This document shows, piece by piece, positions 1 through 4,256 of a stretch of DNA of 5,439 nt. Source of the DNA: an uncultured Oscillospiraceae bacterium. Its GTDB lineage: Bacteria > Bacillota > Clostridia > Oscillospirales > Acutalibacteraceae. The DNA lies in contig USIK01000057.1 of the NCBI GenBank assembly GCA_900554775.1, positions 1-5,439 on the forward strand. Reading direction: 5' to 3'. The notes under the pieces are model-generated. The model was not told the origin of the DNA, searched no databases, and was given only the letters and a program-made list of their open reading frames with translations. The position numbers and the translations under genes are program-made. Numbering within the stretch: position 1 is the first letter of the stretch; each line of letters starts with the position of its first letter.

Positions 1-1245
1 GTTATCTTCTTTGAAATGAGCCGCTATTCTTTCATTTAATCCTTCCAAAGTTGCGTTTTCCAGCTCTTTCATGTAGCCAAAAAAGTCTTTGCCCGACAAA
101 ACAAACCCCAAAAGCACGTTGGCTGTGCTTGAAACACTGTTGTAAACATTCATGCTTTTGCCGTAAACTGCCTTTTTAATTCTTTCGAAATCTTCTTTCT
201 TAATTCCTGAAGAAAGAAGTTTTGCGGTGTGCTTTTTAATGACCTCGGCTGCTTTTTCGGGGTTTTGCGATTCGCCTGAAAAAACGATCGAAGAATATTT
301 CGGGCCTTCAAGGTGCTCGCCCGTGAACGAAGCAGTGTTAATAAGCCCGCTTTCCAAAAGCTCGCTGTACATTTCGCTCGAAGGCGAGGTAAGGTAGCTT
401 AAAATCAAATCGGTGTAGACCGAATCCCTTGTGGAAACATTTGAAGAAACATTTTCTTTAAAGCCAAGGCAAAACATCGAAGAATTAATGTCAAATTCTT
501 CGCTAACGAATTCTTTGCAAACGGTTTTAGGTTCCTGCGGGAAGTATCTGTCAATTTCAATAGGCGGAGAATACTGAATTTTTTTGTCAATAACCGCAAG
601 GACTTCATCGGGGTCTAAATCGCCCACTATGCATAGCGCCATATTGTGAAGATTATAAAAAGCTTTGTAGCAATCATAAAGAATCTCCGGCGTGATTTTG
701 GCTATTGATTCTACCGAGCCGGCAATGTCAATTTTAACGGGGTGATTATGATAAAGCGCGCCTAAAAGGTTGATGTAAACTTTCCATTCCGGGCTGTCTT
801 GATACATTTTTATTTCCTGAGCGATTATTCCTCTTTCTTTTTCGACGTTTTCTTCGGTGAAATAAGGCGTTTGGACGAAATCAAGCAAAATTTCAAGCGA
901 TTGATTAAAATTATCGGTGCAGGAAAATAAATAAGCGGTTTTTTCAAAAGACGTATAAGCGTTTGCCGATGCACCGGTTTTGGCGAAAAGCTCAAAGGCG
1001 TCGCCGCTTTCGCTTGCAAAAAGTTTGTGTTCAAGGTAGTGCGCTATTCCGTCGGGCACGATCGTGAAGGTTTCTTCGTTTTTAAGTTTAAAAGTGTTGT
1101 TAACCGAGCCGAAATTAGTGCCTAAAATCGCATATTTTGAGCTGTAGCCTTTTTTGGGGTAGATGTAAATGTCGAGCCCTGAGGGGTGCTTTGTGAAAAA
1201 ATATTCTTCGCCAATTGCTTCGTAAGATATTTTTTTGGTTTTCAT
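1..1245 (-). CDS. ymfH: YmfH-like M16 family zinc metallopeptidase (3' end outside window)
   Basis: This is the zinc-bearing member of a paired M16 peptidase locus. The 415 visible codons hold no stop, so the C-terminus lies beyond base 1. Family members are about 425-430 residues, so only a short tail should be missing. The inverted zinc motif HYLEH is seen at residues 69-73 (ligands H69 and H73, catalytic E72). It is followed by EKERGIIAQE, in which E137 and E144 keep the 7-residue spacing of the pitrilysin E162/E169 pair, so E144 is the inferred third ligand. The QEIKMYQDSPEW stretch is typical of the YmfH branch. I see no signal peptide, so it is probably cytoplasmic. The C-terminal half shows no clear Arg/Tyr substrate-binding pair; the upstream partner has one. 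NCBI links this family by name to EF-P 5-aminopentanol modification in Bacillus, but its true substrate is unclear. The ATG at 1245 lies 3 bases after the stop of the upstream gene, which suggests translational coupling. Confidence 0.9.
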   Translation of the reverse strand, partial: MKTKKISYEAIGEEYFFTKHPSGLDIYIYPKKGYSSKYAILGTNFGSVNNTFKLKNEETFTIVPDGIAHYLEHKLFASESGDAFELFAKTGASANAYTSFEKTAYLFSCTDNFNQSLEILLDFVQTPYFTEENVEKERGIIAQEIKMYQDSPEWKVYINLLGALYHNHPVKIDIAGSVESIAKITPEILYDCYKAFYNLHNMALCIVGDLDPDEVLAVIDKKIQYSPPIEIDRYFPQEPKTVCKEFVSEEFDINSSMFCLGFKENVSSNVSTRDSVYTDLILSYLTSPSSEMYSELLESGLINTASFTGEHLEGPKYSSIVFSGESQNPEKAAEVIKKHTAKLLSSGIKKEDFERIKKAVYGKSMNVYNSVSSTANVLLGFVLSGKDFFGYMKELENATLEGLNERIAAHFKEDN

Positions 1246-1248
1246 TTT

Positions 1249-2532
1249 TTACTCATCCTCCTTGTCGGTTTTGCAAAGGGTGTAAACTGTGTCAAGGGTT
1301 ATTTTGTTTGCAACTTCAATTACTTTTTCGCGTTTAACTTCGTTGATTTCTTTTATTAACTCTTCGGGGGATTTCATCTCGCCGAGGAAGCTCTGGGAAA
1401 TATACCATGAAGTCAGGGAAGATAGGCTATCGCTGATGCTTTCCATGTTTTGCGAAAGATACATTTTAGTTTCGGCAAGGTCGCTTTCTGCAAAGTTGCC
1501 CACCTTAACTTCTTTGAGCTGGTTTATTATTTCTTTTTTCGCTTCTTTGAGCTTTTCTTTTTCCACGCCGCTAGAAATGAAAATAACGCCTTTTGCTTTG
1601 TTATAGCGTGACGAGCAGTAATAGCAAAGGCTCAGTTTTTCGCGCACGTTAAGGAAGAGCTTTGATTGAGCGGTCCCGCCGAAAAGCGCATTCATTACTA
1701 TCATGGCAGAGGTGTCTTTGCTGGGGTAGGCTGTTCCTGCGTAAAGGCCCATGACGAGCTTGCACTGCGAAACATCCATGTTTTCGGTCACTTCTTTGAT
1801 TTCTTCTGCTCTTTCTTTAACTTTGGTTTCAAGCATAGCTTGCGGCTGCCTGTTTATTTTCGCAAAGCGGCTTTTGAACTCAGAAATGATGGATTCATAG
1901 CTTGCTTTGCCGATTACTGTTTTTTCAATGTGCTCATACTTTAAAAGTTCCTCCCAAGCTTTTGTTACTTTCTCTGAGGTCAATCTTTTTGCTTCTTCTA
2001 TAGTTCCCAGGATGTTTATCCCGAATTTGTCGTTTTCGAACATTATTTCTTCGCAGCGCCTGGAAGCATAGGCTTTTTTATCATTCATTTCTGAGAGGAT
2101 GTCTTCGATTAACTGCCTTTTTTCAAGTTCCAAGTTTTCTTCTTTGAACTTCCCGTTTTCGAGGTTTGGCTCAAAAATCATTTCGCAAAGAAGATTTGTT
2201 AAATCATTTGTGTTATTCGGGTTTTCATAGGCAAATTTCCCGCTAAGGCCCTCTGCGCAAAGGTTTATAACCTGGCAATCGCCGAGCTTTGAAAGCGAAG
2301 AATTAACCGAAGCGCCATAAAGGCCCTCGAGCTTAGTGCTAATGTCTTTCAAGGTGGGGTACTGCCTGCAGCTGTGGGAAAGAAGATTCGGCAGCAAAGC
2401 GTTTTTTGAAACTTCGCTTTTTGAAAGCGGGGTAAACATCGAAAAGGAAATCACATTTGTTTTGAATTTTTCTTCGGGAATATAAGTGAAGTTAATGCCT
2501 TCTGAAATTTTTTCTCTTAATATGTTATTCAT
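1249..2532 (-). CDS. ymfF: YmfF-like M16 family protein, zinc motif absent (partner of YmfH-like peptidase)
   Basis: This 427-residue protein has the M16 two-domain layout but no HxxEH. Where the zinc motif would fall (about residues 47-60) the sequence reads LPNLLSHSCRQYPT, followed by LEGLYGASV, as is usual for the YmfF branch. It is therefore predicted to be catalytically silent at that site. The C-terminal domain carries VREKLSLCYY (residues 296-305), in which R297 and Y304 match the Arg/Tyr pair that M16 enzymes use to hold the substrate backbone. With the downstream HxxEH protein this suggests a heterodimer sharing one active site, as in mitochondrial processing peptidase and other M16B pairs; that is an inference from motifs and gene order. 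NCBI names the family after EF-P 5-aminopentanol modification, but its biochemical role is not settled. The ATG is preceded by GGAG at a 10-base spacing. The protein is probably cytoplasmic; no signal peptide is visible. Confidence 0.9.
   Translation of the reverse strand: MNNILREKISEGINFTYIPEEKFKTNVISFSMFTPLSKSEVSKNALLPNLLSHSCRQYPTLKDISTKLEGLYGASVNSSLSKLGDCQVINLCAEGLSGKFAYENPNNTNDLTNLLCEMIFEPNLENGKFKEENLELEKRQLIEDILSEMNDKKAYASRRCEEIMFENDKFGINILGTIEEAKRLTSEKVTKAWEELLKYEHIEKTVIGKASYESIISEFKSRFAKINRQPQAMLETKVKERAEEIKEVTENMDVSQCKLVMGLYAGTAYPSKDTSAMIVMNALFGGTAQSKLFLNVREKLSLCYYCSSRYNKAKGVIFISSGVEKEKLKEAKKEIINQLKEVKVGNFAESDLAETKMYLSQNMESISDSLSSLTSWYISQSFLGEMKSPEELIKEINEVKREKVIEVANKITLDTVYTLCKTDKEDE
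1257..1263 (-). promoter_or_regulatory. Ribosome binding site of the ymfH-like gene, inside the end of the ymfF-like gene
   Basis: On the minus strand AAGGAGG lies 11 bases before the ATG at 1245 and inside the last codons (Lys-Glu-Asp-Glu) of the preceding gene. It fixes the start and implies coupled translation of the two M16 subunits. An ATG immediately after the GGAGG opens only a four-codon frame (MSKK, stop) and is not a credible start. Confidence 0.8.
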
Positions 2533-2542
2533 CAGCTCTCAT

Positions 2543-2546
2543 CTCC
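2543..2546 (-). promoter_or_regulatory. Ribosome binding site of the ymfF-like gene
   Basis: GGAG on the minus strand lies 10 bases before the ATG at 2532, within the 27-base gap after the small membrane protein gene. The short gap and lack of a terminator place the two genes in one transcript. Confidence 0.65.
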
Positions 2547-2559
2547 GTATACATTATTA

Positions 2560-2847
2560 CTATCTGTTTTTTCTTCTTTTGGGCAAAAACGTGAAAATCA
2601 TTCCTGCGGCGGATATCGAAATAAGCGCTATCCCTCCGTAAAGGAGCACCGTGCCGTCATAAATAAGGTCGCTTATTTTTTCTTCTGATTTAATAAAGCC
2701 AAAGCCTTCGCTTTTTTCTTCTGTTTCTGTTTCGGTTTTTTCGGTGGAATTTTTTGCGTGGCAAAAGTTACTAAAGAAAGTCGCCCCTGCGCAAATGCTC
2801 GCCGCGCAAATCAAGGCAGATAAAGTTTTTTTGAAAATTTTCTTCAT
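2560..2847 (-). CDS. Small exported membrane-anchored protein of unknown function
   Basis: I do not recognise a family for this 95-residue protein. It starts with a typical Sec signal: basic MKKIFKK, a hydrophobic core at about residues 9-27, and a plausible cleavage site after A31 (CHA). Residues 32-60 form a hydrophilic linker rich in Glu, Thr and Lys (STEKTETETEEKSEG). A second hydrophobic segment at about 65-89 is followed by the basic tail PKRRKNR. This predicts a type I membrane protein with a short outside portion and a cytoplasmic tail. No LPXTG precedes the second segment, and the cysteines at 14 and 19 lack a lipobox, so cell-wall sorting and lipidation are unlikely. The ATG at 2847 has GAGG 10 bases upstream. 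It is the first gene of the leftward operon, 27 bases before the M16 pair. A link to those peptidases is suggested only by position. Confidence 0.75.
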   Translation of the reverse strand: MKKIFKKTLSALICAASICAGATFFSNFCHAKNSTEKTETETEEKSEGFGFIKSEEKISDLIYDGTVLLYGGIALISISAAGMIFTFLPKRRKNR

Positions 2848-2891
2848 TGTTTTTCAACCTCGTTTTTGAAATTTTTGAATTTGCCTTTTTA

Positions 2892-2921
2892 ATTATATTT
2901 TGCAAAATTTGCCGTTATAAA
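2892..2921 (-). promoter_or_regulatory. Candidate promoter of the leftward operon
   Basis: On the minus strand a perfect TATAAT (2892-2897) is preceded at 18 bases by TTTATA (2916-2921), which matches 4 of 6 positions of TTGACA. Transcription would start near 2885, giving a leader of about 38 bases before the ATG at 2847. The -10 is strong and the -35 weak. In DNA this AT-rich, chance matches are common. Confidence 0.45.
2897..2908. promoter_or_regulatory. 12-bp perfect palindrome in the leftward promoter spacer
   Basis: ATTTTGCAAAAT reads the same on both strands. It abuts and overlaps by one base the -10 box of the leftward promoter, and lies about 21 bases upstream of the rightward -35. 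The position would suit an operator, but the sequence is AT-rich, only 12 bp, and matches no regulator site I can name with confidence. Confidence 0.2.
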
Positions 2922-2929
2922 TAAAACCT

Positions 2930-2958
2930 TTGAAATTTTTCTCGTAGTCTATTATACT
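2930..2958 (+). promoter_or_regulatory. Probable sigma-A promoter of the cdd-transketolase operon
   Basis: TTGAAA (2930-2935) and TATACT (2953-2958) are separated by exactly 17 bases, and each box matches 5 of 6 consensus positions. The start site would be near 2965, with a leader of about 33 bases before the TTG at 2998. A second TATACT overlaps at 2958-2963. It is the best promoter in the window and sits directly ahead of a three-gene run with no internal terminator. Confidence 0.65.
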
Positions 2959-2983
2959 ATACTTTTGTATTTTATAAATAGTT

Positions 2984-2988
2984 AGGAG
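2984..2988 (+). promoter_or_regulatory. Ribosome binding site deciding the TTG start of cdd
   Basis: AGGAG lies 9 bases before the TTG at 2998. The conserved N-terminal part of cytidine deaminase begins right after that TTG, and there is no in-frame ATG before the conserved AYTPYSNFKVGAA block. The TTG is therefore the start. Confidence 0.8.
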
Positions 2989-2997
2989 TAAGAAAAT

Positions 2998-3411
2998 TTG
3001 GATTTTATTGAAAATTTAATAACCGAAGCTATAAATTCCAGGGAAAAAGCATACACTCCTTATTCAAATTTTAAAGTCGGAGCGGCGCTTTTGACTTTTG
3101 ATGGAAAAATCTACGGAGGATGCAACATTGAGTGCGCTTCTTACCCCGTTTGCAATTGCGCTGAAAGAACGGCTCTTTTCAAAGCTGTTTATGATGGCCA
3201 TAAGAAGTTCAAAGCAATTGCAGTCGTTGGCGGAAAAGACGGCGAAGAGCTTAGCTCATATTGCCCGCCGTGCGGAATGTGCAGGCAGGCGCTTCGTGAG
3301 TTTTGCAGCCCTGAAGAATTTAAAGTAATTTTAGCGGTGAGCACCGAGAAATTTAAAGTTTACACTCTAAACGACCTTTTGCCGCAAAGCTTCGGCCCGG
3401 ATAATCTTTAA
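2998..3411 (+). CDS. cdd: Cytidine deaminase
   Basis: The enzyme hydrolyses cytidine and deoxycytidine to uridine and deoxyuridine plus ammonia in cytoplasmic pyrimidine salvage. At 137 residues it has the length of the small homotetrameric form with one zinc per subunit. The family blocks are all present in order: AYTPYSNFKVGAALL (19-32), CNIE (42-45, with N43 and E45 expected to contact the ribose), NCAERTALFKAV (53-64) and CPPCGMCRQ (89-97). C54, C92 and C95 are the expected zinc ligands and E56 the proton-transferring catalytic residue. It starts with TTG behind a well-spaced AGGAG. It is the first gene after the rightward promoter and ends 20 bases before the transketolase N-terminal subunit. 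That order suggests use of nucleosides, with their pentose passed to the pentose phosphate pathway. Nothing is truncated or missing. Confidence 0.96.
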   Translation: MDFIENLITEAINSREKAYTPYSNFKVGAALLTFDGKIYGGCNIECASYPVCNCAERTALFKAVYDGHKKFKAIAVVGGKDGEELSSYCPPCGMCRQALREFCSPEEFKVILAVSTEKFKVYTLNDLLPQSFGPDNL

Positions 3412-3417
3412 TTAAGT

Positions 3418-3423
3418 AGGAGG
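3418..3423 (+). promoter_or_regulatory. Ribosome binding site deciding the TTG start of the transketolase N-terminal subunit
   Basis: A full AGGAGG lies 8 bases before the TTG at 3432, in the 20-base gap after the cdd stop. The strength and spacing of the site support TTG as the start although it is a weaker start codon. Confidence 0.8.
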
Positions 3424-3431
3424 AAATTAAA

Positions 3432-4256
3432 TTGAACCTTGAAAATAAATGCCTTGAAATAAGAAAGAATATTCTTTTGGAAATTGGCACGCTCGGAGTA
3501 GGGCACATCGGAGGAAGCCTCTCGATGGTTGAGTTGCTTGCCGTGCTTTATTACAAACACATGAATGTTGACCCCAAAAACCCGAAAAAAGAAGGAAGAG
3601 ACCGTTTAATCGTTTCGAAAGGCCACAGCGGCCCGGCTGTTTATGCTGTTCTTGCGAATATGGGTTACTTCCCGCAAGAATGGCTCAAAACCCTTAACAA
3701 ACCTGGAACGAATCTCCCGAGCCACTGCGACATGAACCGTACCCCAGGGATCGACATGACAACGGGTTCGCTCGGCCAGGGTTTTTCCTGCGCTGTGGGG
3801 ATTGCTCTTGCTTCGAAGATTAAAAATGACGGAGCTAAAATTTACACAGTAATCGGCGATGGCGAATCTCAAGAAGGCCAAATTTGGGAAGCTGCAATGT
3901 TTGCATCTCATAAAAAGCTTAGCAATTTGATTGCTTTCACGGATTATAATAAACTTCAGCTTGACGGCAAAACCGAAGATATCTGCTCGATTGAGCCTTT
4001 GGCTGACAAATGGCGCGCTTTTGGCTGGCATGTAATTGAAGTTAAAAACGGCAACTCTTGCGAAGAAATTGACGAGGCTATAACCCTTGCTAAGAGCTCA
4101 GATTTGCCAACGATGATAATTCTTCACACCGTTAAAGGCCACGGAATAAGCTTTGCAGAAAATGCCGGAGTGAAAAACCACAGCATGACCGTGAGCAAAG
4201 AAATGTTTGAGCAGGGTTTAAAAGAATTGGAGGAAAAAACTAGTGGAAATGCGTGA
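3432..4256 (+). CDS. Transketolase, N-terminal (TPP-binding) subunit of a split enzyme
   Basis: This is the first half of a two-gene transketolase, which moves two-carbon ketol units between sugar phosphates in the non-oxidative pentose phosphate pathway. The 274 residues match the usual 270-280 of the split N-terminal subunit. Visible blocks are GHIGGSLSMVELLAVLYY (24-41; H25 is the usual active-site His), GRDRLIVSKGHSGPAVYAVL (55-74, with H65), TGSLGQGFSCAVGIALA (111-127), the thiamin diphosphate/Mg motif GDGESQEGQIWEAAMFA (142-158) closing with N173 in DYNKLQLDG, and TVKGHGISFAEN (233-244). It starts with TTG behind AGGAGG. The stop overlaps the start of the C-terminal subunit, so both should be made together. 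DXS is excluded by the split organisation and by the transketolase-type GHIGGSLS and GDGESQEG blocks. The exact sugar-phosphate specificity cannot be read from the sequence. Confidence 0.94.
   Translation: MNLENKCLEIRKNILLEIGTLGVGHIGGSLSMVELLAVLYYKHMNVDPKNPKKEGRDRLIVSKGHSGPAVYAVLANMGYFPQEWLKTLNKPGTNLPSHCDMNRTPGIDMTTGSLGQGFSCAVGIALASKIKNDGAKIYTVIGDGESQEGQIWEAAMFASHKKLSNLIAFTDYNKLQLDGKTEDICSIEPLADKWRAFGWHVIEVKNGNSCEEIDEAITLAKSSDLPTMIILHTVKGHGISFAENAGVKNHSMTVSKEMFEQGLKELEEKTSGNA
4229..4233 (+). promoter_or_regulatory. Ribosome binding site of the transketolase C-terminal subunit, inside the N-terminal subunit gene
   Basis: GGAGG lies 9 bases before the GTG at 4243 and 15 before the in-frame ATG at 4249. 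The spacing favours GTG, giving a 14-base overlap with the upstream gene; the ATG would give an 8-base overlap. Either way translation is likely coupled. Confidence 0.7.

Noticed and set aside
405..1034. Open frames of about 67-69 codons on the minus strand within the ymfH-like gene
   Set aside because: They lie in other frames of a gene with clear M16 motifs, have no RBS and low-complexity composition; they are shadows.
1289..1944. Plus-strand open frames of 92 and 105 codons opposite the ymfF-like gene
   Set aside because: They are antisense to a well-supported coding region, with no credible RBS or recognisable protein.
2560..2847. LPXTG cell-wall anchor or lipoprotein in the small membrane protein
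   Set aside because: No LPXTG-like motif precedes the C-terminal hydrophobic segment, and the signal peptide cysteines (14, 19) lack a proper lipobox.
2866..2940. 11-bp direct repeat TTGAAATTTTT at 2866-2876 and 2930-2940
   Set aside because: It occurs only twice, in a very AT-rich intergenic region; one copy is simply the -35 box and spacer of the cdd promoter. Chance is sufficient.
2848..2997. Riboswitch, small RNA, tRNA or intrinsic terminator in the divergent intergenic region
   Set aside because: After the promoters only about 33-38 bases of leader remain on each side, and I see no stable GC stem, T-run after a hairpin, or tRNA-like fold.
3098..3328. 76-codon open frame overlapping cdd in another frame
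   Set aside because: cdd is complete with all catalytic residues; this frame is a by-product of its codons.
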